Positions 50,402 to 60,537 of a stretch of 64,000 nt of DNA are shown one piece after another. Location: the NCBI RefSeq assembly GCF_003479425.1, contig NZ_QUHC01000001.1, positions 124,001-188,000 on the forward strand. Direction: 5' to 3'. The stretch's first letter is position 1, and every line of letters begins with the position of its first letter. Below the pieces are notes generated by a model that was not told where the DNA came from, made no database searches, and saw nothing but the letters and a program-made list of their open reading frames with translations. The position numbers were made by a program, and so were the translations under genes. This stretch comes from Odoribacter sp. AF15-53 (GTDB lineage: Bacteria > Bacteroidota > Bacteroidia > Bacteroidales > Marinifilaceae).

Positions 50402-51550
50402 ATGAACGATAAAAAACAAAATATAGATTCGAAAGAACGTTTGCTTGATGCTTTAGATGCTTCAGAAATTACGGATGAAAATCTGAAAGAATTGTTGTCC
50501 GATCCAGATAATGTACAAGATATTCGTTTATTACAAGATTGTCGTAAATGTTTTATTTTGGAGGATTCCTCGTTACGGGGTGAACCGGAAGTTGCATGGG
50601 AGAATTTCTTGCATAAGCAAAAAGTGAAGCGTAAAAGATTGTCTCGTCGATTACTAGTGTCGTTTGCTGCTGCCGTTGCTTGTTTAGCATTGGTATGGGG
50701 CGGATTGAAGTTTTATGTTGATCCGGAAGATGGTCAGGAATTCGTGGCTTATTCCCCGGATTCTACCTCTATTGAAGTGATGTTATCCACGAGTAATGGG
50801 CGACAAATAATACTTTCCGATTCTCGGATGGATAGTTTGTTGGAAAATTCGGGTAGAATTTTCCGTCAAGAGAAAATGTTGACGTATGAAAATGATAACC
50901 CGATAGATGATTCTGAGATACATACATTGACAACTTACGGGGGGGGATTCTACCAGTTTTGCTTGTCAGATGGTACGTGTGTGTGGCTAAACGCGGAGAG
51001 TCGTTTGATATATCCGAGTTTTTTCAAGGGGGACCAACGAGAAGTCGAGTTATATGGGGAAGGTTTTTTTCGGGTCGCTCACGATACAGTACGACCTTTT
51101 AGAGTAAAATCGGGGAATATCGTGACAGAGGTGTTAGGTACGGAATTCAATTTGAGAAATTATTCTCAGGAGGATGCTCATGTCACGTTGCTTCAGGGAA
51201 GTGTAAAAGTGAGGAATGAATGTTCGTCTGCGGAGGTGGTCATTCGTCCGGGAGAGGATGCTTTTTTGCTGGAGAATGGTTCCTTTGAGGTGAAAAGAGT
51301 AGATACGGATAACTATTGTCTGTGGACGGAAGGGTATTTTTATTTCGATAACGAACCTTTATTGAAGATTATGCGAGAATTAGGTAGATGGTATAATGTG
51401 AGGGTTGTGTTCAGAAATGATTCAATGATGCATTTGAAGTTACACTTTTGGGCGCAACGGGATCAGGCAATAGAAAAAGCGTTGGAGTTATTGAATACGA
51501 TGGGTAATGTAAAAGTTACCTATGAAAAGCGTACCATATTTGTAGATTAG
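50402..51550 (+). CDS. FecR-family anti-sigma factor
   Basis: 382 residues. Cytoplasmic N-terminal part of about 80 residues, one membrane helix (RRLLVSFAAAVACLALVWGGL, about 80-100), a FecR domain (TTYGGGFYQFCLSDGTCVWLNAESRLIYP... to about residue 285) and a C-terminal DUF4974 domain (FYFDNEPLLKIMRELGRWYNVRVVF). It holds the sigma factor inactive and receives the signal from the periplasmic STN domain of the SusC protein at 51719. A terminator at 51580-51613 follows, so sigma/fecR and susC are separate transcripts. Confidence 0.94.
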   Translation: MNDKKQNIDSKERLLDALDASEITDENLKELLSDPDNVQDIRLLQDCRKCFILEDSSLRGEPEVAWENFLHKQKVKRKRLSRRLLVSFAAAVACLALVWGGLKFYVDPEDGQEFVAYSPDSTSIEVMLSTSNGRQIILSDSRMDSLLENSGRIFRQEKMLTYENDNPIDDSEIHTLTTYGGGFYQFCLSDGTCVWLNAESRLIYPSFFKGDQREVELYGEGFFRVAHDTVRPFRVKSGNIVTEVLGTEFNLRNYSQEDAHVTLLQGSVKVRNECSSAEVVIRPGEDAFLLENGSFEVKRVDTDNYCLWTEGYFYFDNEPLLKIMRELGRWYNVRVVFRNDSMMHLKLHFWAQRDQAIEKALELLNTMGNVKVTYEKRTIFVD

Positions 51551-51579
51551 ATATACGGATTATAGTATAAAATTCGTGA

Positions 51580-51613
51580 TTAGCAATTGTGTAGGCAATT
51601 GCTAATTTTTTTT
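51580..51613 (+). terminator. Rho-independent terminator after fecR
   Basis: Perfect 10-bp stem (51580-51589 with 51596-51605), 6-base loop, then eight T residues. It separates the sigma/anti-sigma pair from the SusC operon, as expected if the latter has its own sigma-dependent promoter. Confidence 0.92.
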
Positions 51614-51718
51614 GATATTTTTTTAGGATGAAGGGGGTACCTAATTTATATTTTTAAACGGAATATATGAAAATGTCGACATGAATAGTTTTTTTTATTG
51701 AAATTCAAAAACAGGTTT

Positions 51719-54700
51719 ATGAAAAAAATCAACTTATTTTTTCGTGAACAACACGGGTATTTGCAGGTACTTTTTAGGGGTACGTTGCTTGTATGTTTTT
51801 TGTTCACGATTTCTTTTGTTCATGCTCAAGTGCAAAAGAATATTACAGTAGAATTTAAAAATGAGCTATTGGCGGAGGTGTTGAAGAAGTTGGAAAAGAT
51901 GTCTTCGTATAAAATTTTGTTTACTTATGATCATGTGCAAAATTACAGGGTAACAGCCTCTTTGAAGGAGGTAACGATACTTGATGCGTTAGATAAGGTG
52001 TTAGAAGGTAAACCGTTTTTTCGAACAGGTATCACGGATGGAAAATATATTTCTGTGAAGTATAATTCCAATAAAACGAGTACGGAAAATAAGTTGAGAA
52101 CAATCAAAGGATCAGTGCTTGACAAAAATAAAGAACCACTTCCCGGTGTAACGGTACTTATCAAGGGTACGACTACCGGAGTTGTCACGGATACGGATGG
52201 TAGCTATGTGATCAGTATACCCGAATCGTCAACTTCTACTTTAGTATTTTCGTGTATTGGAATGAAAAGTGTGGAAGTAGTAGTAAAAGACAATAAAACG
52301 ATAAATATTACGATGGAGGAAGATGTGACGGAGGTGGGTGAGGTCGTGGTTACCGGGTATTTCAATCAAACAAAGGAAAGTTTTACGGGTACGGTAACTT
52401 CTTTCAGCGGGGAGGAATTGAGACAGGTGAATCCGGTGAATGCACTGACCGCTTTGTCGGTGCTGGATCCTTCTTTCAAGATGTTAGAGAATATTTCAGA
52501 TGGATCGAATCCCAATGTGGTGCCCAAATTTGAAGTACGGGGCAGTTCAAGCATGCCTAACGTGAAGAATGAATACGAGGGAGACCCAAACATGCCGACT
52601 TTCATCATGGATGGCTTTGAAGTGTCGGCAGAGAAAGTGTTCGATTTAGACCCGAACCGGATTGAGTCGATGACTTTGCTGAAAGATGCGGCGGCGACCG
52701 CCATTTACGGTTCGCGTGCGTCAAACGGCGTGGTGGTGATTGTGACCAAGATGCCGGAATTAGGATCTATCCGCTTGAGTTACAATATGGATTTGTCGTT
52801 TAATATTCCGGATTTGCGGGACTATGATTTGCTGAATGCTGAGGAAAAATTAGAATTGGAACGGGCTGCCGGCTATTATAGCTCGACGGTTGCCAACCTG
52901 TTGGAGGAGCGGGAAGCGCAGTATAATTACAAAAAGCGTTTGGTGGAGCAGGGCAACAATACCTACTGGTTGAATAAGCCGCTGCATGTGGCGATAGGAC
53001 ATAAGCATTCCCTATTTGTGGAGGGAGGAGAAAACGCCATGCGTTATTCCTTGGATTTATCCTACGAAAGTGCGCTGGGTGTGATGAAAGAATCCGGACG
53101 TGAAAGAATCAGTGCCGGCATGCTGTTGCAGTACCAGATGAAAAAGATTGTGTTCAAGAACCAGATGATGTACGATGTGGTGAATGCCGATAACTCGCCC
53201 TATGGTAGTTTTAGCGAATACGCGAAGGCAAATCCTTATTATGCCTACAAAGATGAGAATGGGCATTACTTGTATTTGCTGGAAGATGATACGAGAGGGG
53301 CTTTTGACAAGGTGCCGAATCCATTATATAATACACAGTTGAACGTGGAAGATCGGTCGTCTTACAGTAATTTCACGAATAATTTCAGCATTGACTGGTA
53401 TATCACGGAAGCCTTGCGCTTGAAAGGAAACATTGCTATTCACCATCAAAAAAGTGAAGGGGTTGTCTTCAAGCCAGCAAAGCATACGGATTTCAGCAAT
53501 ATGATGGGTGACAATTATTATCGCCGTGGTTCTTACCAGGCGACAGAAGGTAAGGAATTTGGGTACGATGCCAGCCTGGTACTCAGCTTTTTCAAACCGA
53601 TGCACGACCACGTGTTGAACGTGAATGCGGCTTTGAATATGCAGGATTTGTCGAAAGAGGAATATAAGGTGAAAGTGGAGGGGTTTCCCGACGAGAACTT
53701 GGATTATATTGTGTTTGGGGCATCCTATCCCAAGTCGTCAACACCCACGGGAAAAGATGAAATTTCACGGTTGATAGGTTTGGTCGGGAACATGAACTAT
53801 TCTTTCAAGGAACGCTATTTGTTGGATTTGTCCGTACGTACGGATGCGTCGTCCAAATTCGGTGCAGATACGCGTTGGGCTCCCTTCGGTTCGGTTGGTA
53901 TAGGTTGGAATCTGCACAACGAGAAGTTCATTAAGGATTGTGCGAAATTTATCAACCGCTTGAAAATCCGCGCCTCCTTGGGTTGGGTCGGATCTCAGTC
54001 GTTCAGCCCGTTTCAGGCAATACCCAAATATGAATACGATGTGAACAACCGTTACCGCTACGGAATCGGGGCAATCATGAAAGGTATGGCAAACCGTAGT
54101 TTAAAATGGCAAAAGACCACGCAACGCAATGTCGGTATTGATTTCGATATACTCAACCGTCGTTTTTCCGTTTCGGCAAATTATTATGTGAACACTTCCA
54201 AGAGTTTGTTGTCTGATATTACTTTACCTCCTTCTTTGGGTTTTAGTACCTATACGGAAAACATCGGGCAATTGGAAAACAAGGGTTTTGATCTGAAGGT
54301 GAGAGGGACCGTGTTCAGAAACAAAAATGGATTTATGAATTTAAGTGTCGGTATCGTTAAGAATAACAATAAGTTGAAGAAGATTTCCAACAGTTTGCGC
54401 GCTTGGAACGAAGTGCAGGACGACAGTGTTATGAATACGCCTCGTGTCCGTTTCATTGAAGGACAATCGTTGAATACTATCTGGGGAGTTCCTTCGAAGG
54501 GTATCAATCCGGCAAACGGAAAAGAGATTTTTGTTGGCCGCAATGGCATATTGACAAGCACTTGGAATGCTTCCGACCAGCAACCGATAGGATGTACGGA
54601 TCCTAAAATCGAGGGGAATATATCGTTGAACGGAGGCTATAAGGGATTTTCGCTGAGTATGTATTTTACCTATAGCTTGGGGGGCGATACTTACAATCAA

Positions 54701-55051
54701 ACGTTGGTGGATCGAGTGGAGAATGCCGACAAACGCTATAATTGTGACAGGCGTGTACTGGAAGACCGTTGGCAGAAACCGGGAGACATCACTTTTTTCA
54801 AGGATGTCGCTAACAACGAGATGACGCAAGCGACTAGTCGGTTTGTCGAAAAATACAACTGGCTGAAATTAAGCACTCTGAACGTGTCTTATGACTTCAA
54901 TGCTAATTGGCTGAAGTACATTCAGGTGGAAAATCTACGCCTATCGTTCAACATGACGGATGTGTTTCGCTGGTCATCCGTGAAGGAAGAGAGGGGATTG
55001 GACTATCCGTTTGCACATGCGTTTAGAGCTTCTTTGAGGATAACTTTTTAA
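51719..55051 (+). CDS. SusC/RagA-family TonB-dependent outer membrane transporter with STN domain
   Basis: 1110 residues from the ATG at 51719. Signal peptide (CFLFTISFVHAQ cleavage region near residue 38), an STN signalling domain (about 40-115, VEFKNELLAEVLKKLEKMSSYKILF), a carboxypeptidase-regulatory-like domain (IKGSVLDKNKEPLPGVTVLIKG), the TonB plug (VTGYFNQTKESF ... NGVVVIVTK) and a large beta-barrel ending RASLRITF. The STN domain allows signalling to FecR. Codon use changes along the gene: from about base 52620 CGC arginine codons become common (for example in the segment at 53950-54060), while the first 900 bases and the sigma/FecR genes favour other Arg codons. This hints at recombination with a donor sequence. 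Substrate unknown. Confidence 0.95.
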   Translation: MKKINLFFREQHGYLQVLFRGTLLVCFLFTISFVHAQVQKNITVEFKNELLAEVLKKLEKMSSYKILFTYDHVQNYRVTASLKEVTILDALDKVLEGKPFFRTGITDGKYISVKYNSNKTSTENKLRTIKGSVLDKNKEPLPGVTVLIKGTTTGVVTDTDGSYVISIPESSTSTLVFSCIGMKSVEVVVKDNKTINITMEEDVTEVGEVVVTGYFNQTKESFTGTVTSFSGEELRQVNPVNALTALSVLDPSFKMLENISDGSNPNVVPKFEVRGSSSMPNVKNEYEGDPNMPTFIMDGFEVSAEKVFDLDPNRIESMTLLKDAAATAIYGSRASNGVVVIVTKMPELGSIRLSYNMDLSFNIPDLRDYDLLNAEEKLELERAAGYYSSTVANLLEEREAQYNYKKRLVEQGNNTYWLNKPLHVAIGHKHSLFVEGGENAMRYSLDLSYESALGVMKESGRERISAGMLLQYQMKKIVFKNQMMYDVVNADNSPYGSFSEYAKANPYYAYKDENGHYLYLLEDDTRGAFDKVPNPLYNTQLNVEDRSSYSNFTNNFSIDWYITEALRLKGNIAIHHQKSEGVVFKPAKHTDFSNMMGDNYYRRGSYQATEGKEFGYDASLVLSFFKPMHDHVLNVNAALNMQDLSKEEYKVKVEGFPDENLDYIVFGASYPKSSTPTGKDEISRLIGLVGNMNYSFKERYLLDLSVRTDASSKFGADTRWAPFGSVGIGWNLHNEKFIKDCAKFINRLKIRASLGWVGSQSFSPFQAIPKYEYDVNNRYRYGIGAIMKGMANRSLKWQKTTQRNVGIDFDILNRRFSVSANYYVNTSKSLLSDITLPPSLGFSTYTENIGQLENKGFDLKVRGTVFRNKNGFMNLSVGIVKNNNKLKKISNSLRAWNEVQDDSVMNTPRVRFIEGQSLNTIWGVPSKGINPANGKEIFVGRNGILTSTWNASDQQPIGCTDPKIEGNISLNGGYKGFSLSMYFTYSLGGDTYNQTLVDRVENADKRYNCDRRVLEDRWQKPGDITFFKDVANNEMTQATSRFVEKYNWLKLSTLNVSYDFNANWLKYIQVENLRLSFNMTDVFRWSSVKEERGLDYPFAHAFRASLRITF

Positions 55052-55060
55052 TGATGAAAT

Positions 55061-56488
55061 ATGAAAAAGATATATCGTTTACTATTGTTGGTAACAATCA
55101 TGCCTGTTTTTGCCGGGTGTGATAATTGGCTGGACGTGTCGCCTAAAACAGAAGTGAAAGAAACAGACTTGTTTTCGAAGGAGTCCGGTTTCAAGACCGC
55201 CTTGTTGGGGGCTTACATCGAGATGATTTCCCCTGATCTTTATGGGGGTAACCTGACCATGGGCTTTATGGATGTGTTGGCGCAGTATTATAACATAACG
55301 TCGGAAGAAAGCACCTACATGCCGGCATCCACGTATGATTATGAACACGCGGATGTGAAACCAATCGTTTCGAAGATTTGGTCGAATATGTACTCCATTA
55401 TCGCTAACCTGAACAACTTACTATGGAACTTGGAACAGCGCAAAGAATTGTTCACGGCCGACAACTATAGCATCATTAAGGGCGAGGCTTTGGGGCTGCG
55501 GGCATATTTACATTTTGACTTGTTGCGGATGTATGCCCCCTCTTATGCACTGGGAGGCGATGCTTTGGGGATTCCGTACGTGGATAAAGTGACAAATGTA
55601 CCTTTCCCTCAACTGACAGTGAAACAGGTGGCGGAGAATTGTATTCAGGATTTATTGGCAGCGGAAGCGTTACTGAAAGAAACAGACCCGATTGGACCCG
55701 CTTTTAAGAACTATTCGGAAAATTACACCAATAGCGGACAAGATAACGCGGAATACGATGAAGATGGTGGCTTTCTGCGTTATCGTCGGGAAAGGATGAA
55801 TTACTATGCAGTGACAACCTCGTTGGCGCGTATATATTTGTTTTTGGGGAATAAGGGCGAGGCTTATAAATGGGCGGAATTGGCAGTGAATACTCCACGA
55901 TGCTCTTCGACGAGTTATGTATTCTCATTGTATTCGGATAAACTTGCCGATTATTCAGACTATTATTTTAATCCCGGTTTGGATAAGGGGGAGCAGTTGA
56001 TTGTTCCTGAGGAACGGAAAAATGCCATTTATGAAACAGATAAATATGGTTCCATCGACAACCGTTGGAAGGAGTGGTTTCATGAATACCCTAATAGCAG
56101 CACGGAATACGTAGCCAAATATATGAAGGCGGCAGATGGTAAACGTCCCGTGAATGTTTCGCTGATACGTGGTTGTGAGGCTTATTACATTGCAGCAGAG
56201 GCCGCCACGGAGGAATCCGAGGCATTCCTACGCTTGAACCGGGTCCGGCAGGCCTTTGGCATTAGTTCCTCTTATGATCTGAAAGAAGAGGTGAATGATT
56301 TGGATGCGGAACTTTATACCGAATACCGGAAATCATTCGTAGGTGAAGGACAATTATTTTATTATATGAAACGGAAAAACTTCACGAGTATAGAGGGCGT
56401 GTTGGAAGGGAATTTCCCCGGATTGTACACCTTCCCCTTGCCTGACACGGAAATAGAATTTGGAAATATTGCGAATAGAAACGAGTAA
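55061..56488 (+). CDS. SusD/RagB-family surface lipoprotein
   Basis: 475 residues. Lipobox FAGC with Cys20, then the SusD opening NWLDVSPKTEVKETDLF and TPR-like helices (ALGLRAYLHFDLLRMYAPSYA). It caps the SusC barrel and binds substrate. The C-terminal half has the RLNRVRQAFGI and EYRKSFVGEGQLFYYMKRKNF segments typical of the family. It starts ten bases after susC and is followed by a DUF4843 lipoprotein after three bases. Such SusC/SusD/DUF4843/PKD sets often lack glycoside hydrolases and may import something other than polysaccharide. Confidence 0.95.
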   Translation: MKKIYRLLLLVTIMPVFAGCDNWLDVSPKTEVKETDLFSKESGFKTALLGAYIEMISPDLYGGNLTMGFMDVLAQYYNITSEESTYMPASTYDYEHADVKPIVSKIWSNMYSIIANLNNLLWNLEQRKELFTADNYSIIKGEALGLRAYLHFDLLRMYAPSYALGGDALGIPYVDKVTNVPFPQLTVKQVAENCIQDLLAAEALLKETDPIGPAFKNYSENYTNSGQDNAEYDEDGGFLRYRRERMNYYAVTTSLARIYLFLGNKGEAYKWAELAVNTPRCSSTSYVFSLYSDKLADYSDYYFNPGLDKGEQLIVPEERKNAIYETDKYGSIDNRWKEWFHEYPNSSTEYVAKYMKAADGKRPVNVSLIRGCEAYYIAAEAATEESEAFLRLNRVRQAFGISSSYDLKEEVNDLDAELYTEYRKSFVGEGQLFYYMKRKNFTSIEGVLEGNFPGLYTFPLPDTEIEFGNIANRNE

Positions 56489-56491
56489 GAT

Positions 56492-57202
56492 ATGAAAAAG
56501 TTTGTCACGATAATTGGATTGCTGTTTTTCTTGGGAAGCGGATGTGCGGATCAGGGAGAAGAAATGTTTGATAGTACGGCAACTACGATTTATTTCGATT
56601 TGTCGGGAGCCCAAGCAGATAGTATTGTTTATTCTTTCGCTAAGACAGTGGAGACCTCCCATGTGATTGAAGTACCGGTGGAAATTGCCGGGTATCCTGC
56701 TGATCATGACCGGTATTTTCGGGTAGTGGTAGATGAAGCGCTGTCAACAGCAAAGGCAAGTATACATTATAAAGCATTGGAAGATTTATATGTGTTGCCA
56801 AAAGGCACGTTTACCGCCAATGTCCCGGTGACAGTTTACAGTACGGACAAGTTGCTGGATTCCGTTGCTGTAAGCATCGCTCTGCAAATAGTTGCGAATG
56901 ACGATTTTCCCAACGATTTTGCAAAGAGTCAGCAAGCTTTAATAAAAGTGTCGAATATGCTGGAGAAACCTAGTATGTGGGATATGGTATATGGACGGAA
57001 ATATTTCGGCACTTGGAGTAAGACCAAATACAAGTTGATATTGCAAATTTGTGGAATCGAGGAGTTACCGGTGTATAACGGTCCCAACCGTTACCTCTTG
57101 AAAGGCTATGGCATGAAGATGCAGAATTATTTCAGGGAACATTATCCCGTTTATGATGAAAATGAACAGGTAATTGAACCCGATTGGACGATAATCTTTT
57201 AA
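56492..57202 (+). CDS. DUF4843 lipoprotein
   Basis: 236 residues. Lipobox GSGC with Cys18 near the end of the signal, then a beta-rich domain fitting DUF4843: TTIYFDLSGAQADSIVYSF, VEIAGYPADHDRYFRVVVD, and VLPKGTFTANVPVTVY. The last 80 residues (DMVYGRKYFGTWSKTKYKLI) are the domain's usual helical end. DUF4843 proteins are surface or periplasmic lipoproteins encoded with SusC/SusD pairs; their function is unknown. It lies between susD and the PKD-like gene. Confidence 0.9.
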   Translation: MKKFVTIIGLLFFLGSGCADQGEEMFDSTATTIYFDLSGAQADSIVYSFAKTVETSHVIEVPVEIAGYPADHDRYFRVVVDEALSTAKASIHYKALEDLYVLPKGTFTANVPVTVYSTDKLLDSVAVSIALQIVANDDFPNDFAKSQQALIKVSNMLEKPSMWDMVYGRKYFGTWSKTKYKLILQICGIEELPVYNGPNRYLLKGYGMKMQNYFREHYPVYDENEQVIEPDWTIIF

Positions 57203-57213
57203 ATATCCAGACT

Positions 57214-58758
57214 ATGAAAAAATATTTATTGTTGATGACGGTTGTATTAGCGGCATTGTCGTTTACATCTTGTATGGAAGAGCTCGGCAGTTACGAATAC
57301 ATGGATGCAAATGAGATAAAAATAGACTCCATCAAGGGGCAAAGTATAACTCAATACGACACTTTACGTATCGTGCCGACCATTACGCAATCGCGGAATA
57401 CCAGTGAGGAAAACCTTGAATACCTGTGGTATTGGTACAAGTCGGGAGCCGGTGAAAATGCAAAAATCGATACGCTAGGCTTTGACAGGAATTTGAACTA
57501 TTATGTGGCTGCAGTTCCCGGCTTGTACAGTGCGCGCTTGAAAATAACAGATAAGGAAACAGGACTGTTTGCCAGGAAAGAATTTGATATTTCGGTGGAA
57601 GCTGAAAATAGTGGACTTTTGATTCTGAGTGATTTGAATGGAAATGCAAATTTGTCGCTTCTGAATTTTGCCAACATATTCTCTCAAGATATTTACTATG
57701 CTGCCAACGGAGAATATGCCGGCACTAATCCTGTCGGGATTGCGGACATAGATAATGCCGGTACCGATTTGCACATGATTGCCATCCTGTGTGCGGATGG
57801 TAGGGGTGGTGTCGTGACAGAACCGACTAGCTTTGTGAAAATCAGTGATTATTCCGATTTGTTTTACGTGATGCCCCAGCCGATAGCCCCGGAGGCTTAC
57901 TGTGCCGTGGCGGTTTTGTACAATACAGGCATGGGAATCACCTATGATTTCATCATTAACAATGGCAAATTGCATTATCGTGATTTCCAGTATGCAGCGT
58001 ACGAACCTTTGTTCAATCCTGAGGTATCGGGTGATTATAGTTTGGCTCCTTATGCAATTTTGAACAACAATACCTTGTTGTTTTATGATAATAAGAATTA
58101 TTGCTTCAATATTCTAAAATGCTCGTATGGGCAATTGAAAGAAACCAAACTTGACCCGGTACCCTTGCCTGAAGGTACCGACACGGAAACGCTTGCATTT
58201 GATCCTCGTAATGTCGGTTTAGAGATGGTATATGCGGCAAAAGGTTGGAAAAAAATGGATAATGATGCCGGTTATGCCTATGGCATTTTTCGAAAGCCGG
58301 GGTCAACGGATTTGACAAACATGTATTGCCTCCGGTTTAATATTGGCTACAACATGAGTATGGGACGTGATTATTTTACTCCCTATTTCAAGCATTCTAT
58401 TTCCGGGGCAACAGATCTGGATAAGGCTACAGCATTTGCAATGTCCCGGCAAGACCCTTATCTGTATTATGCTTATAAAAACAAGATATACAGTTATGAC
58501 TTGGAGTTTGACAAAGGGAAAGTGATTTACGATACGGATACGGTTGTCGGGCCCGGTGCAAGAGTGGATTACCTGTACTTCCGTCCCGATAATGAGAGCT
58601 TCAATATGTGGGCAGCAACCTCCGTTGAAGGAAGTACCGAAAAGACCGGAAGCATCCATGTGTTAGGTTTGGGACGCAATGGAGACATTGTGAAAGTCGA
58701 TACTGTCTATCGTAATGTTTGTGGTAAGGTTGTAGGGATGACCTATAAGAACCGCTAA
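57214..58758 (+). CDS. PKD-like-domain lipoprotein (SusE-like position)
   Basis: 514 residues from the ATG at 57214, which begins with a good lipoprotein signal (LAALSFTSC). The N-terminal domain (QYDTLRIVPTITQSRNTSEENLEYLWYWYKSG ... YSARLKITDKETG) is a PKD-like fold, followed by a region with repeated beta segments that could form a propeller (YYAANGEYAGTNPVG, YVMPQPIAPEAYCAVAV, LHYRDFQYAAYEP). This protein type accompanies SusC/SusD/DUF4843 and may bind ligand on the surface. It is the last gene of the operon, followed by a bidirectional terminator. Confidence 0.85.
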   Translation: MKKYLLLMTVVLAALSFTSCMEELGSYEYMDANEIKIDSIKGQSITQYDTLRIVPTITQSRNTSEENLEYLWYWYKSGAGENAKIDTLGFDRNLNYYVAAVPGLYSARLKITDKETGLFARKEFDISVEAENSGLLILSDLNGNANLSLLNFANIFSQDIYYAANGEYAGTNPVGIADIDNAGTDLHMIAILCADGRGGVVTEPTSFVKISDYSDLFYVMPQPIAPEAYCAVAVLYNTGMGITYDFIINNGKLHYRDFQYAAYEPLFNPEVSGDYSLAPYAILNNNTLLFYDNKNYCFNILKCSYGQLKETKLDPVPLPEGTDTETLAFDPRNVGLEMVYAAKGWKKMDNDAGYAYGIFRKPGSTDLTNMYCLRFNIGYNMSMGRDYFTPYFKHSISGATDLDKATAFAMSRQDPYLYYAYKNKIYSYDLEFDKGKVIYDTDTVVGPGARVDYLYFRPDNESFNMWAATSVEGSTEKTGSIHVLGLGRNGDIVKVDTVYRNVCGKVVGMTYKNR

Positions 58759-58770
58759 TTCTATAAATCT

Positions 58771-58805
58771 ATAAGAGTTTGCCTTTTTGATAGGCAAACT
58801 CTTAT
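58771..58805. terminator. Bidirectional terminator between the SusC operon and the acyl-CoA synthetase gene
   Basis: A perfect 14-bp inverted repeat (58771-58784 with 58792-58805), 7-base loop. On the plus strand it is followed by ATTTTTATTTC. On the minus strand it lies 23 bases past the stop of the converging gene. Confidence 0.9.
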
Positions 58806-58827
58806 ATTTTTATTTCTCAGTTCTTTA

Positions 58828-60504
58828 TTATTTGCAGTACAAGAAACGTTTGATCTTGTGAGTGGGCGTCTTCTCAAATGGCTCGTGTTGCACGAGTACG
58901 AGTTGCAGTTTTGAAAAGTTGTTTACCCTGGCATTCACGTAATCCCGTAATTCTTGTTTTTGTTCTTCAATGTAATCGTTGATTTTCTCCTTGTAGTTTC
59001 CGGCCTGGTCTTTTAACTTTTGGTATTGTTTTTCAAGTTCTTCCATGTTGAAGTGGACCATGGCAACCAGTTTACCGCTATTTTCCACGACCAGAGATTC
59101 ATTCACGAAGCGGAAGTTGTTGATAATGGACTCGATTTCTTCCGGATAAATATTTTCCCCGGAAGCCCCCAGGATCATGGTCTTGATTCTTCCCCGGATA
59201 GCTAAACGGTTTTTCTTGTCAAAAGTACCTAAATCACCTGTTTTAAACCAACCGTCTTCGGTGAAGACTTCCGCGTTCAATTCGGGACGTTTGTAATATC
59301 CTTGCATCACGTTCGGACCTTTGATCCAGATTTCTCCTTCTCCCTTTTTGTCCGGTTCGTTAATTTTTATCTGAACACCTTCCATGATAGGACCCACGCC
59401 CTGTAAGAAAGTTTGTGACGGGTTCGATCCGGCAGCCATGGGAGCTGTTTCCGTTAGTCCGTATCCAATCGCGTAAGGGAATTTAGCTTCGCGCAAGAAT
59501 TGTTCGACAGTACCGTCCAGTTTCGAACCTCCGACACCGAAGAACTTTAATTCTCCCCCGAAGGTCTCCATCAATTTCTTCCCGGCCAAACGATTGAATA
59601 ATTTGCGTGTCGGGGAAAAACGATAGAGTGTGCTCATCAATTTTGAGCCATTGAATTTAGGTAAAACTTGCGATTTGTAAATCTTTTCGATAATTAGAGG
59701 AACGGATAAAATCACCGTCGGATGGATCTTCTGCATTGCCGGAACCAGTAATTTCGGGGTCGGCACCCGATCCAGGTAATAAACTTGAGAACCGAACATC
59801 AAGGGTAACAATAACCCCAGTGTGTTTTCGTAGGTATGTGCCATCGGCAGTATGCTCAGGAATCGGTCGCTTTCGTCCACGTGTTGGATCGTGCGGCATT
59901 GGCGGGCATCCCATACTAGATTCTTATGAGTTAAAATAACTCCTTTCGAGAATCCCGTCGTACCGGAAGTGTAAATGATCGAGGCTATATCTTCTTCTTC
60001 CACGGGTATTTCCGGGAGAGGTGTAGTATTATTCAGATCAATATCCGGCACTAACTTGTCCAAATCTTCGGGGGCATAACATCCCTCCGGTATTGTCGCG
60101 AAGTTATTAATCAGGATTTTATGTTCGAGAAACGGTGTTTCTACTCCTTCTAGACATTTTGCCAGTAAACGGGAAACGAAGATCACTTTTACCTCTGCAT
60201 GTTCCAATATATTCTGGAGTTCTGTCGAACAGAATCCCGGTAAGATAGGCACGGCAACGGCTCCAATGTTCGCGATGGCAAATTGGGTAATCCCCCAGTT
60301 CGGCATATTCGCGCTCAGGATTGCAACTTTGTCTCCTTTCTTTACACCTAAATGAAGTAAATGGTTAGCAATAGATACGACCTCGTTATATAAATCTTGG
60401 TAAGTTCTTTTTCCGCTTGCGACAAAATTTAAAGATAAATTTTTTGAAAACTTGGAACAACTGTTCTTTAGGAGTTCCGGTAACGTCAATTTCTTTAAAG
60501 TCAT
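58828..60504 (-). CDS. Long-chain acyl-CoA synthetase (AMP-binding)
   Basis: 558 residues, minus strand. Activates fatty acids to acyl-CoA. Motifs: SIIYTSGTTGFSKGVILTHKN (AMP-binding), GYGLTETAPM, GWFKTGDLG, and the fatty acyl-CoA signature segment around GRIKTMILGASGENIYPEEIE. The N-terminal pattern (LPELLKNSCSKFSKN) and 550-560 residue size fit the FadD-like type common in Bacteroidales. It is unrelated in origin to the capsule adenylation enzyme at 25049, which is an amino-acid-type domain. A -7 element lies about 30 bases upstream. Confidence 0.93.
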   Translation of the reverse strand: MTLKKLTLPELLKNSCSKFSKNLSLNFVASGKRTYQDLYNEVVSIANHLLHLGVKKGDKVAILSANMPNWGITQFAIANIGAVAVPILPGFCSTELQNILEHAEVKVIFVSRLLAKCLEGVETPFLEHKILINNFATIPEGCYAPEDLDKLVPDIDLNNTTPLPEIPVEEEDIASIIYTSGTTGFSKGVILTHKNLVWDARQCRTIQHVDESDRFLSILPMAHTYENTLGLLLPLMFGSQVYYLDRVPTPKLLVPAMQKIHPTVILSVPLIIEKIYKSQVLPKFNGSKLMSTLYRFSPTRKLFNRLAGKKLMETFGGELKFFGVGGSKLDGTVEQFLREAKFPYAIGYGLTETAPMAAGSNPSQTFLQGVGPIMEGVQIKINEPDKKGEGEIWIKGPNVMQGYYKRPELNAEVFTEDGWFKTGDLGTFDKKNRLAIRGRIKTMILGASGENIYPEEIESIINNFRFVNESLVVENSGKLVAMVHFNMEELEKQYQKLKDQAGNYKEKINDYIEEQKQELRDYVNARVNNFSKLQLVLVQHEPFEKTPTHKIKRFLYCK

Positions 60505-60529
60505 GTTTTAATAATATGAATTTTCCCTA

Positions 60530-60537
60530 CAAAGATA
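60530..60537 (-). promoter_or_regulatory. Candidate -7 element of the acyl-CoA synthetase gene
   Basis: On the minus strand this reads TATCTTTG, an exact TAnnTTTG match 26 bases before the start codon. No convincing -33 element. Confidence 0.5.
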
